A stretch of DNA of 12,422 bases from Betaproteobacteria bacterium (lineage in GTDB: Bacteria > Pseudomonadota > Gammaproteobacteria > Burkholderiales > SG8-41), in contig JAHZNX010000034.1 in NCBI GenBank assembly GCA_020028375.1, positions 1 through 12,422 of the forward strand, written 5' to 3'. The position numbers were made by a program, and so were the translations under genes. Shown here piece by piece: positions 1 to 6,491 of this stretch (position 1 is its first letter; every line of letters begins with the position of its first letter). Below the pieces are notes generated by a model. That model made no database searches. It saw nothing but the letters and a program-made list of their open reading frames with translations, and had not been told where the DNA came from.

Positions 1-1617
1 GCGCTGCTCGCACCGACCCGGCTGGCCGGGATCGGAATCCTCCCGGTCTCGGCCGTTACCGGTGCCAGCATCGAGGAATTGAAACAGCAACTGGCCGCTG
101 CCGCCGGCGCCTTTGCCGCGCGCATGACCGAAGGGCAGCACTTCCGGCTCGCGATCGACCGCGCGTTCACCATCGCCGGCAGCGGGACCGTGGTCACCGG
201 CACCGTGTTCAACGGCGCGGTTGCCGTCGGCGACCGGCTCGTCGTCTCGCCCAGGGGCGCTCCTGTGCGCGTGCGCGGCATCCAGATGCGCGGTCAGCCC
301 GAGGAACGCGCGCAGGCGGGCCAGCGTTGCGCGTTGAACCTCACCGGCGCCGATCTCGAAACGGTCGCCCGCGGCGACTGGGTGCTGGCGGAGGCAATCC
401 ATGCGCCGACGCAGCGGATCGATGCCCGCGTCACGCTCCTCGCGTCCGAACCGCAGCCGCTCAAGCACTGGACGCCGCTGCATCTGCACCTGGCTACGGC
501 CGACGTCACCGCGCGCATCTCGCTCCCCGGCGGGGCCGCAATCGCGCCCGGCGGTGCCGCCATCGCGCAGCTCGCGCTCGCCAAGCCGGTCGGCGCGCTG
601 AATGGCGACCGCTTCATACTGCGCGACCAGTCCGCGCGCCGCACTCTGGGCGGCGGCGTGGTGCTCGACCCGCACGCGCGCGCCGCGCGCCGCGCCACTC
701 CCGCGCGACGGGCGGAGCTCGCCGCGCTCGAGCACGGCGCGCCCGAAGCCGCACTCGCCGAGCTGCTCAAGGACGAAACACGTGGCGTGGACCTCGCCCG
801 CTTCGAGCGTACCTTCAACCTCAAGCCGGAGCGCCTCTCCGCGCTCTATGCCGCGGCGGGCATCGCCGTCCTCGGCAAGGAAGTCCGCACCGGCATTACG
901 AGGGCGCGGCGCGACGCCCTGCGCGAGGCGGTGCCGGCCGCAGTACGCGATTTCCACCGTGCTCAGCCGCAGGCGATGGGAATGGATCCCGCGGCGCTGC
1001 ACAAGCAGCTCGCGCCGCAATTGCCCGCGGAGGCGCTGCAGACGCTCCTGCGCGAGCTTGCCGACGAGCGCAAAATCGAGATCGCGGGCAATCTCGTGCG
1101 CCAGCCGGGCCATGACGCGACCTCCAACCCGGAAGACCAGCGCATGTGGCAGCTCGTGCTCCCCGTGCTCCAGCAGGGCGGATTTGCCCCGCCCCCGGTG
1201 GCGGAGCTCGCCGCCGCGTTGAAGCTGAAGGAAGCGGCGCTCAAGGATTTCCTGCACCGCAAGAGCCGCGGGGGCGAGGTGCTGAGGGTGCCTCCGGACC
1301 GCTTCTATCCGCGCACGACGCTCGCGACGCTTGCCGCGACCGCGCACGCGCTCGCCCGTGCGAACCCGAACGGATTCACCGCCGCGCAGTATCGCGATGC
1401 GACCGGCATCGGACGGAGCCTCGCGATCGAGATTCTGGAATTCCTCGACACCCTCGGCATCACGCAGCGCATTGGCGACGCGCGCAAGGTACGCAAAGAT
1501 TTCGTTCCCATCCTGGGCGCCGCCGAGCCGGCGCGGCCACCGGCTGCAAGGCCCGCCGCGGCGGGACCCGGGCAAACAACCAAGCCGGGAACATCGGCCC
1601 ACCCTCCCCGTCGCTGA
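1..1617 (+). CDS. selB: Selenocysteine-specific elongation factor SelB (5' partial)
   Basis: SelB is the GTPase that carries Sec-tRNA to UGA codons marked by a SECIS hairpin. The reading frame is open from the first base, so the start and most of the G domain (roughly 140 residues, judged from E. coli SelB) lie before the window. In window numbering, residues 15-31 are the end of the G domain (PVSAVTGASIEEL). Residues ~47-120 are an EF-Tu domain 2-like barrel (GSGTVVTGTV). A domain 3-like barrel follows (RFILRDQSARRTLGGG), then a run of winged-helix segments. The last of these, ~residues 450-502, contains GRSLAIEILEFLDTLGITQR and RIGDARKVRKDF, matching the C-terminal SECIS-binding winged helix. 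A Pro/Ala-rich tail of ~35 residues ends the protein. Its TGA stop shares a base with the next ATG, and the tRNA-Sec gene lies 0.9 kb downstream, which strongly supports the call. Confidence 0.96.
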   Translation, partial: ALLAPTRLAGIGILPVSAVTGASIEELKQQLAAAAGAFAARMTEGQHFRLAIDRAFTIAGSGTVVTGTVFNGAVAVGDRLVVSPRGAPVRVRGIQMRGQPEERAQAGQRCALNLTGADLETVARGDWVLAEAIHAPTQRIDARVTLLASEPQPLKHWTPLHLHLATADVTARISLPGGAAIAPGGAAIAQLALAKPVGALNGDRFILRDQSARRTLGGGVVLDPHARAARRATPARRAELAALEHGAPEAALAELLKDETRGVDLARFERTFNLKPERLSALYAAAGIAVLGKEVRTGITRARRDALREAVPAAVRDFHRAQPQAMGMDPAALHKQLAPQLPAEALQTLLRELADERKIEIAGNLVRQPGHDATSNPEDQRMWQLVLPVLQQGGFAPPPVAELAAALKLKEAALKDFLHRKSRGGEVLRVPPDRFYPRTTLATLAATAHALARANPNGFTAAQYRDATGIGRSLAIEILEFLDTLGITQRIGDARKVRKDFVPILGAAEPARPPAARPAAAGPGQTTKPGTSAHPPRR

Positions 1618-2519
1618 TGGCAACCGCAAAATCCTACGACGTGATCGTGATCGGCGAAGGCATCAGCGGGCTCGCCTGTGCGGGTCACGCGCGCCGCGCG
1701 GGGCTGAGCGTTGCGACCTTCGAATCGATCCTGTTCGGCGGGCTCGTGCTGAACGTGAACGAGCTCGACGGCTATCCCGGGGCGGAGTCGGGCACGCTCC
1801 TCGCCTCCGAGCTGATGCAGGCCAACTCCGATGCCGGCGTTGCGAGCATCCAGGAAGAAGTCACCGCCGTTTCCTCCGCGGGCGGTGCGTTCGAAATCGC
1901 CGCCGGCGGCGTCTACGGCGCCCGCCAGGTCGTGATCGCGTCGGGAGCGCGCCTGAAGAAGCTCGGCGTGCCCGGTGAAGACGAGTACCAAGGACGCGGC
2001 GTCTCGCGCTGCGCCGACTGCGACGCCCCCATGTTCCAGGACGAAGAGGTCGTGGTGGTCGGCGGCGGCGACTCCGCGCTGCAGGAAGCCCTCGTGCTGG
2101 CGAAGTTCTGCCGCAAGGTCCACATCGTCCACCGTGGCAGCCGCTTCCGCGCGCGGCAGCACTTCGTCGACCGGGTCGCGTCCGACCCCCGCATAGTCCC
2201 GATCTGGAACGCCACGGTCGAAGCAATTCTGGGCGGTAAAATGGTCGAGAAAGTGCGCGTGAGGCGCGACGGAACCACCCGGGAAATCGCGAGCGCCGGC
2301 ATGTTCACCTACGTCGGGCTCGAACCCAACTCCGCCTGCGCGCCGTCCGGCAGCAGGCGCGACGGGCGCGGACACCTCGTCACCAACGACGCGCTCGAGA
2401 CCTCGACGGCGGGGGTGTGGGCGATCGGCGCGGTGCGCGCCGGTTACAGCGGGCTGCTGCGCGACGCGGTCATCGAGGCGCAGCGCGTCGCAGTAGCGGT
2501 GCTCGACCGTCTGGATTGA
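1617..2519 (+). CDS. Thioredoxin-reductase-like FAD/NAD(P) oxidoreductase in the sel locus
   Basis: 300 aa, close to the ~320 aa of bacterial thioredoxin reductase. The order is: FAD-binding GEGISG at residues 13-18; FGGLVLNVNELDGYPG at 40-55, equivalent to the TrxR GGQ...VENWPG segment; the redox motif C132-A-D-C135 followed by D136; NAD(P)-binding VVGGGDSALQEA from 147. These argue for a dithiol/disulfide reductase fold with its redox cysteines intact. Two positions differ from E. coli TrxR. The HRRxxFRA motif that grips the NADPH phosphate reads HRGSRFRA, and the C-terminal AAGDV that contacts FAD reads AIGAV. Cofactor preference or partner may therefore differ, and calling it TrxB would go too far. 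Its ATG overlaps the selB TGA (TGATG), so it is probably translationally coupled to SelB. selC starts 19 bp after its stop. A redox role linked to selenium use is inference from this position. Confidence 0.85.
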   Translation: MATAKSYDVIVIGEGISGLACAGHARRAGLSVATFESILFGGLVLNVNELDGYPGAESGTLLASELMQANSDAGVASIQEEVTAVSSAGGAFEIAAGGVYGARQVVIASGARLKKLGVPGEDEYQGRGVSRCADCDAPMFQDEEVVVVGGGDSALQEALVLAKFCRKVHIVHRGSRFRARQHFVDRVASDPRIVPIWNATVEAILGGKMVEKVRVRRDGTTREIASAGMFTYVGLEPNSACAPSGSRRDGRGHLVTNDALETSTAGVWAIGAVRAGYSGLLRDAVIEAQRVAVAVLDRLD

Positions 2520-2538
2520 AAGCAGCGATGAAACAAAC

Positions 2539-2633
2539 GGAAGGGAATCGTCCCCGGTGGGGCGGCCGGACTTCAAACCCGGTTGGGGCCGCTTGCGGTC
2601 CTGTGTGGGTTCGACTCCCACTCTCTTCCGCCA
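2539..2633 (+). tRNA. selC: tRNA-Sec (anticodon TCA)
   Basis: A 95-nt tRNA-Sec with encoded CCA, the same length as E. coli selC and clearly similar throughout. The acceptor stem has 8 bp (2539-2546 with 2622-2629, one G-T wobble), the long form typical of bacterial tRNA-Sec. The discriminator is G2630 and CCA is 2631-2633. The T arm is GTGGG/CCCAC around the TTCGACT loop (2605-2621). The anticodon loop is CTTCAAA (2571-2577) with TCA at 2573-2575, which reads UGA. The anticodon stem 2566-2570/2578-2582 has an A-C mismatch in the pair closest to the loop, where E. coli has A-T. The extra arm is long, with about 7 bp (GGGCCGC with GCGGTCC). Together with selB upstream this indicates that the organism decodes UGA as selenocysteine. 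Confidence 0.97.
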
Positions 2634-2662
2634 ATTCTTTCGCACCGACGCGCGAAAGAATT
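2633..2662 (+). terminator. Hairpin directly after selC, likely terminator
   Basis: A perfect 11-bp inverted repeat (AATTCTTTCGC at 2633-2643, GCGAAAGAATT at 2652-2662) closes an 8-nt loop. The left arm begins at the terminal A of the tRNA CCA. The last bases are TTT, without a long T-run, so it is a weak classical intrinsic terminator. It may equally act as a 3' processing or bidirectional stop signal between selC and the facing Bug gene. The hairpin is read directly; the function is inferred. Confidence 0.55.
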
Positions 2663-2705
2663 TAGAAGACCCACGGCGATCGAGCGACGAGAGGCAGCTC
2701 CCCTC

Positions 2706-2726
2706 TCATCACCCATCACTCATCAC
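2706..2726. repeat. Three tandem 7-bp units at the end of a Bug gene
   Basis: On the minus strand the sequence reads GTGATGA, GTGATGG, GTGATGA in direct succession (plus strand TCATCAC, CCATCAC, TCATCAC). The unit nearest the coding sequence contains the TGA stop of the Bug gene at 2723-2725. It is a short simple repeat; no function is evident. Confidence 0.7.
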
Positions 2727-3709
2727 TGTTTTTGGCCTTTGGCCATGCCGAGCTTGGTCAGGATCTCGGTATAGACCTTGGCTTCGATGTCGAGCTCCTT
2801 CCGGAACTGCGCTGAGCCCGCATAGGCGTTGTACCACCCGAATTTGTCCAGCGCGTGCTTCCAGGAGTCGGTCTTGACCATCTTCGCCAGTGTCTGGTCC
2901 CAGTACTTCACGGTGCTCGCCGGAACTCCCGGCGGCGCAAAGAGCCCGCGCCAGTGCAGGATTTCCACGCCGATCCCCATCGAGCGCCACGTCGGAACCC
3001 GCGCGAGCTCCTCGAGCGGCTGCGGCGAGGAAACCGACACCAACCGCACCCGCCCCGCCTTCACCTGCTCGATCACCTCGGAGAGCCCGGTGGAGATCAC
3101 GGGCACGTGACCGCCGAGCAGCTGAATATTCAAGTCGCCGCCGCTCTTGAAAATCACGATCTTGACCTGCTTGGGGTCGACGCCGTAGGCAAGCGCGGGG
3201 CGCAGGATGTTCATCTGGTCGTTGCTGGGCACCGTGCCCACCCCGAACACGACGGAACTCGGGTTGGCCTTGAGCTTGTCGAGGACGTCCTTCGCGGTCT
3301 TGAACGGCGAGTCGGCGCGCACCACCCATACCAGGTACTCGGTAATCATCCGCGCGACCGGCGTCAGGTCATGGTGGTCGAGCGGGGTGGTGCCGACGAG
3401 CTTGTTGACGTAGATCCGGTTCGACTCGACATAGAGGGTGTAGGAGTCGCCGTTGCGCTGTTGCACATAGGTTTTCGCCAGATTGCCGCCCGCCCCGCCC
3501 ATGTGCTTGAGCACGAAGCCCGTCGGCAGCAGCCTGGTTTCCAGCATCGTCTGCTCCAGCGCGCGCCCGAAGAGATCGAGCCCGCCACCCGGGTTCCCCG
3601 CCACGACCATCAGGACGTTGCGGTCGGGAAATGCGGCCGGCTGCGCGCCGGCCGCCGCCGCGCAGAGCAACGCGAACAGGAACGCCCGCGCCGGTATCGT
3701 GAGCTTCAT
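2723..3709 (-). CDS. Bug/TctC-family periplasmic solute-binding protein (divergent member)
   Basis: 328 aa, the usual length of Bug receptors, which capture small carboxylated solutes in the periplasm, in some cases for tripartite tricarboxylate transporters. Residues 1-22 form a signal peptide (basic start, hydrophobic LFALLCAAAAGA). The N-terminal module after it (FPDRNVLMVVAGNPGGGLDL) is a clear variant of the family's RLIVPFPPGG segment. The usual VPYKG ligand-loop motif is replaced by a region around IFKSGGDLNIQLLGGHVPVI, so ligand specificity probably differs from standard members. The C-terminal LFAPPGVPASTVKYWDQTL matches the family. Start choice: ATG at 3707-3709 is preceded by a strong GGGGGAGGAAA ribosome site. 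The gene faces selC and is divergent from the next Bug gene. No TctA or TctB gene is near. Confidence 0.88.
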   Translation of the reverse strand: MKLTIPARAFLFALLCAAAAGAQPAAFPDRNVLMVVAGNPGGGLDLFGRALEQTMLETRLLPTGFVLKHMGGAGGNLAKTYVQQRNGDSYTLYVESNRIYVNKLVGTTPLDHHDLTPVARMITEYLVWVVRADSPFKTAKDVLDKLKANPSSVVFGVGTVPSNDQMNILRPALAYGVDPKQVKIVIFKSGGDLNIQLLGGHVPVISTGLSEVIEQVKAGRVRLVSVSSPQPLEELARVPTWRSMGIGVEILHWRGLFAPPGVPASTVKYWDQTLAKMVKTDSWKHALDKFGWYNAYAGSAQFRKELDIEAKVYTEILTKLGMAKGQKQ

Positions 3710-3744
3710 GGTTTCCTCCCCCGGGTTATTCGTGGATCCGGTTG

Positions 3745-3766
3745 ATTATACTTTGCTTGAGCAAGC
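3745..3766 (-). promoter_or_regulatory. Candidate promoter/operator for the minus-strand Bug gene
   Basis: On the minus strand a perfect TATAAT (3745-3750) stands 35 bp before the Bug start codon. Immediately upstream of it lies a palindrome that can be read as TTGCT-TG-AGCAA (3753-3764) or GCTTG-AG-CAAGC (3755-3766) on the plus strand. It falls in the -35/-10 spacer, where a repressor or activator could bind. No good -35 hexamer is visible at 16-18 bp, which would suit an activator-dependent promoter. The promoter reading is inference. Confidence 0.4.
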
Positions 3767-3856
3767 GACGCGGCGCAACGGATCGGAGAATCGGAATATG
3801 CGGGGGAGTGCAAGGGCGCGGACCGAACGGCTTCGGCACCGCCGGTGAGATCGGCA

Positions 3857-3862
3857 TAAAAT
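3857..3862 (+). promoter_or_regulatory. Possible -10 element for the plus-strand Bug operon
   Basis: TAAAAT sits 35 bp before the GTG at 3897 in an AT-rich patch (ATAAAATAAGAG) that stands out in GC-rich surroundings. No convincing -35 is seen at normal spacing, so the call is tentative. The ribosome site AGGGGGAA (3883-3890) follows it. Confidence 0.3.
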
Positions 3863-3896
3863 AAGAGCGACTCGAATACGGCAGGGGGAAGCAATC

Positions 3897-4040
3897 GTGA
3901 AATTCATAGTCATGCGCTCTACTGCAATTGCCATTGCGAGCACGCTCGGAACCTGGTTGATGGGCGCCAACGCGATGGCGCAGAACTATCCTGCCCGGCC
4001 GATCCGGCTGATCGTGCCGTTCCCGCAAGGGGGAGGACCC
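3897..4040 (+). pseudogene. 5' fragment of a Bug gene fused ahead of an intact one
   Basis: This stretch encodes only a signal peptide plus the first ~20 mature residues of a Bug protein, up to PFPQGGG. Family similarity then stops abruptly and resumes from a new signal peptide about 70 bp further on. Its DNA differs at many positions from the equivalent 4173-4229 segment, so it is a fragment of a different paralogue and not a fresh tandem copy. It keeps the ribosome site and GTG start, so it may now serve as the leader of the downstream gene. Confidence 0.5.
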
Positions 4041-5072
4041 GGCTCTCGGCGAAGGGGTTGGTTTTGGGGCGGAGACGGGGCCCCGCCGCCCGGTTGGTGG
4101 CACGGCGCGTTGCGGCGGGTTGCCATCGCGATATTCGCGCTGGCATCGTTTTCTTCAGGAGCGGTGGCCGCGCAGCAGTATCCGACGAGGCCGTTGAGAT
4201 TAATTGTCCCGTTTCCGCCGGGCGGCGGCACTGATATCACCGCGCGCGCCGTCGCGCAGAAACTGGGCGAGAGCTGGGGACAGACGGTCGTCGTGGACAA
4301 CCGGCCCGGGGCAAACGGCACCATAGGCGTGGACATCGCTGCGAAGTCCGCCCCGGACGGCCATACGCTCACCATGATTTCGTCGAGCCACGCCGTAAAC
4401 ACCAGTCTCTACACCAGGCAGCCCTACGACTTGCTGAAGGATCTCGCGCCGATCACGCAGGCGACGAGCCAGCCCTACGCATTTGTCATCAATCCCTCGG
4501 TGCCCGCCAGGTCGGTCAAGGAGCTGATCGCGGTCGCAAAGGCGAAGCCCGGCGCGCTCAACTACGGCTCTTCCGGCACCGGGGGCATCTCGCACCTCGC
4601 GGGCGCCTTGCTCGGCTCGCTCACCGGCACCAGCCTGGTCCACGTTCCGTACAAGGGCGGAGCGCCGGCGACTATCGACGTCATCTCGGGGCAGATTCAA
4701 ATGTTGTTCGGAACGCTGCTGCTGACGGGTCCCCACATCAAGGCCGGCAGGCTGCGCGTACTGGCGGTGACCACCCCGCAACGCTGGCCGGGCACGCCCG
4801 ACCTTCCGACGATGCAGGAAGCCGGTGTGCCCGGTTTCGTGATCACGCAGTGGTACGGGATGCTCGCCCCGGCGAAGACGCCGCAGCCCACCGTCGCGAA
4901 GCTCAACAAGGAGATCGCTCGCATCCTGCACCAGCCCGACGTGAAGGAAAAGCTCGCCGCCGACGGCGCGGACGCGGTCGGCAACACGCCCGGGGAGTTC
5001 GGCGCGCACATCAGGTCCGAAGTCACGAAGTACGGCAAGCTGGTGAAGCAGATTGGGTTGAAACCCGAGTAA
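3897..5072 (+). CDS. Bug/TctC-family solute-binding protein with duplicated N-terminal module
   Basis: 391 aa as one open frame from GTG 3897, which has a good AGGGGGAA ribosome site; ordinary Bug proteins are ~320 aa. Residues 1-28 are a signal peptide ending ANAMA. Residues 29-47 are the first Bug start module (QNYPARPIRLIVPFPQGGG). Residues 48-70 are a Gly/Arg/Trp-rich stretch unlike the family. Residues ~72-92 are a second signal peptide, and 93-111 a second module (QQYPTRPLRLIVPFPPGGG). From there a complete, normal receptor follows, with VVDNRPGANGTIG, APDGHTL, LVHVPYKGGAPATIDVI and LPTMQEAGVPGF. If translation began at TTG 4110 (residue 72), the product would be 320 aa, the family norm; only a weak GGTGG precedes that codon. 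The likely origin is the 5' end of one Bug gene joined to another. It heads a co-directional row with MmgE/PrpD, a saccharopine-dehydrogenase-like gene and GST. Confidence 0.85.
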   Translation: MKFIVMRSTAIAIASTLGTWLMGANAMAQNYPARPIRLIVPFPQGGGPGSRRRGWFWGGDGAPPPGWWHGALRRVAIAIFALASFSSGAVAAQQYPTRPLRLIVPFPPGGGTDITARAVAQKLGESWGQTVVVDNRPGANGTIGVDIAAKSAPDGHTLTMISSSHAVNTSLYTRQPYDLLKDLAPITQATSQPYAFVINPSVPARSVKELIAVAKAKPGALNYGSSGTGGISHLAGALLGSLTGTSLVHVPYKGGAPATIDVISGQIQMLFGTLLLTGPHIKAGRLRVLAVTTPQRWPGTPDLPTMQEAGVPGFVITQWYGMLAPAKTPQPTVAKLNKEIARILHQPDVKEKLAADGADAVGNTPGEFGAHIRSEVTKYGKLVKQIGLKPE

Positions 5073-5093
5073 AGCTGAAATCACGGCATCCCA

Positions 5094-6479
5094 ATGACAC
5101 TCGCACTCGAACTCGCAAAACGCATCAACGCGCTGCGCTATGACGGCCTGCCGGCCGAGGCGGTGCATTGGGCGAAGGTCGGCATCCTCGACACCGTCGG
5201 CGTAACGCTCGCCGGCGCCCGCGAGGATTGCGCTCGCATCGTGGATGGCATCGCGGCGGGCGGCGCGACCGGGCCGAGCCTGATCTTCGGCGGCAGCCGC
5301 AGAACCGCCCCGCTCGAAGCGGCGCTGGTGAACGGCACCGCGTCCCACGCGCTCGACTTCGACGACATGACCAACAACTTCGGCGGCCATCCTTCCGCGC
5401 CGATCCTGCCGGCGCTGTTCGCGCTTGCGGACGAGATCGGCGCGAGCGGGCGCGATTTTCTGGCCGCCTACGTCGCCGGCTTCGAGACCGAATGCAAGAT
5501 CGCGATGGGCGTCCACTTCCACCACTACACCAAGGGCTGGCACCCGACCGCGACGCTCGGCGTCTTCGGCGCCGCCGCCGCGTGCGCAAAGCTGCTGAAG
5601 CTCCCCGACGACAGGATCGCCACCGCGCTCTCCATCGCAGCCTCGCTCGCCGCGGGCATCAAGGCCAACTTCGGCACGATGGTGAAGCCGCTGCACGTCG
5701 GGCATTGCACCCGCAACGGGATGTTCGCCGCCCTCCTCGCGCGTGACGGCTTTTCCGCCGGCGACCGGGTCTTCGAGCACAAGCAGGGCTTTTTCAACGT
5801 CTTCAATGGGGAAGGCAATTACGACGCCGGCAAGATCCTTCCCGCGTGGGCGCAACCGTTCGACATCGTCAAGCCCGGCATCGCGATCAAGCAGTACCCC
5901 TGCTGCGGCAGCACGCACTCCGCGCTCGACGCGATTCTCAAGCTGGCGCGCGATCACAAGCCGGCTGCCGACGACATCGAGCGCGTGGATGTGTGGACGC
6001 ACACGCGGCGGCTCGAGCACACCAACCGCCCCGAGCCCAAGAGCGACCTCGACGCCAAGTTCAGCGTGCAGTACTGCATGGCGCGCGCGCTCCTTGACCG
6101 GCGCATTTCGATCGAGCACTTCGAGGGCAGAGCGTACGAAGAGCCGGCGGTGCGCAAGCTCCTGCCCCGGGTGCACGCCGCCCCCTACACCACGGCGCAG
6201 TTCCCGGCGGAAAACCACTTCGGCGCCGAAGTGAGGATCGCGCTGCGCGGCGGCAAGGCGCTGTCGGCCAGGGCGGACCAGCCGTTCGGCCGCACCTCGG
6301 ACAATCCGCTGCCGGCCGGGCTGCTGAAGGAGAAATTCGAGAACTGCGCGGCGCGCGTGCTGCCGCGCGAGCGCATCGCGGCGCTCTACTCGGCGATCCA
6401 GGGTTTCGAGAACCTGAATGACGCGCGCGAGGTGACGGCGATCATCGCCGGCGAGACGCGGAAGCAGGCCGCCGCCTGA
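5094..6479 (+). CDS. MmgE/PrpD family protein (dehydratase/decarboxylase-type)
   Basis: 461 aa, typical of the MmgE/PrpD family, which includes 2-methylcitrate dehydratase PrpD and cis-aconitate decarboxylase. Family signatures seen: LVNGTASHALDFDDM at ~78-92, GGHPSAPILPALFALADE just after it, the KPLHVGHCTRNGMFAALLA segment in the middle (PrpD-type KPLHAG...), and IKQYPCCGSTHSALDAIL in the second half. These map to the active-site cleft between the helical and the alpha/beta domain. The substrate cannot be named from sequence; a small di- or tricarboxylate, or its CoA-free acid, is plausible. It starts 21 bp after the Bug stop with no clear Shine-Dalgarno, so it probably depends on read-through translation from the receptor gene. 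A cytoplasmic enzyme beside a Bug receptor is a recurrent pairing in betaproteobacteria. Confidence 0.92.
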   Translation: MTLALELAKRINALRYDGLPAEAVHWAKVGILDTVGVTLAGAREDCARIVDGIAAGGATGPSLIFGGSRRTAPLEAALVNGTASHALDFDDMTNNFGGHPSAPILPALFALADEIGASGRDFLAAYVAGFETECKIAMGVHFHHYTKGWHPTATLGVFGAAAACAKLLKLPDDRIATALSIAASLAAGIKANFGTMVKPLHVGHCTRNGMFAALLARDGFSAGDRVFEHKQGFFNVFNGEGNYDAGKILPAWAQPFDIVKPGIAIKQYPCCGSTHSALDAILKLARDHKPAADDIERVDVWTHTRRLEHTNRPEPKSDLDAKFSVQYCMARALLDRRISIEHFEGRAYEEPAVRKLLPRVHAAPYTTAQFPAENHFGAEVRIALRGGKALSARADQPFGRTSDNPLPAGLLKEKFENCAARVLPRERIAALYSAIQGFENLNDAREVTAIIAGETRKQAAA

Positions 6480-6491
6480 ACTGAATTCCCC

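Noticed and set aside
1600..1625. TGA at the end of selB as a possible in-frame selenocysteine codon
   Set aside because: Family homology of SelB ends before it, the protein already has an unstructured tail, and the next gene's ATG overlaps the stop.
2010..2021. Selenocysteine in the redox motif of the thioredoxin-reductase-like protein
   Set aside because: Both positions are TGC cysteine codons, so it is not a selenoprotein.
2600..2640. Attachment-site duplication of the selC 3' end
   Set aside because: No second copy of the tRNA 3' sequence and no integrase were found by eye in the window.
1305..2645. Long minus-strand open frame opposite the selB end and the flavoprotein gene
   Set aside because: It is the complement of two well-supported genes in GC-rich DNA. 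Its translation is Arg/Ala/Gly-rich without recognisable domains.
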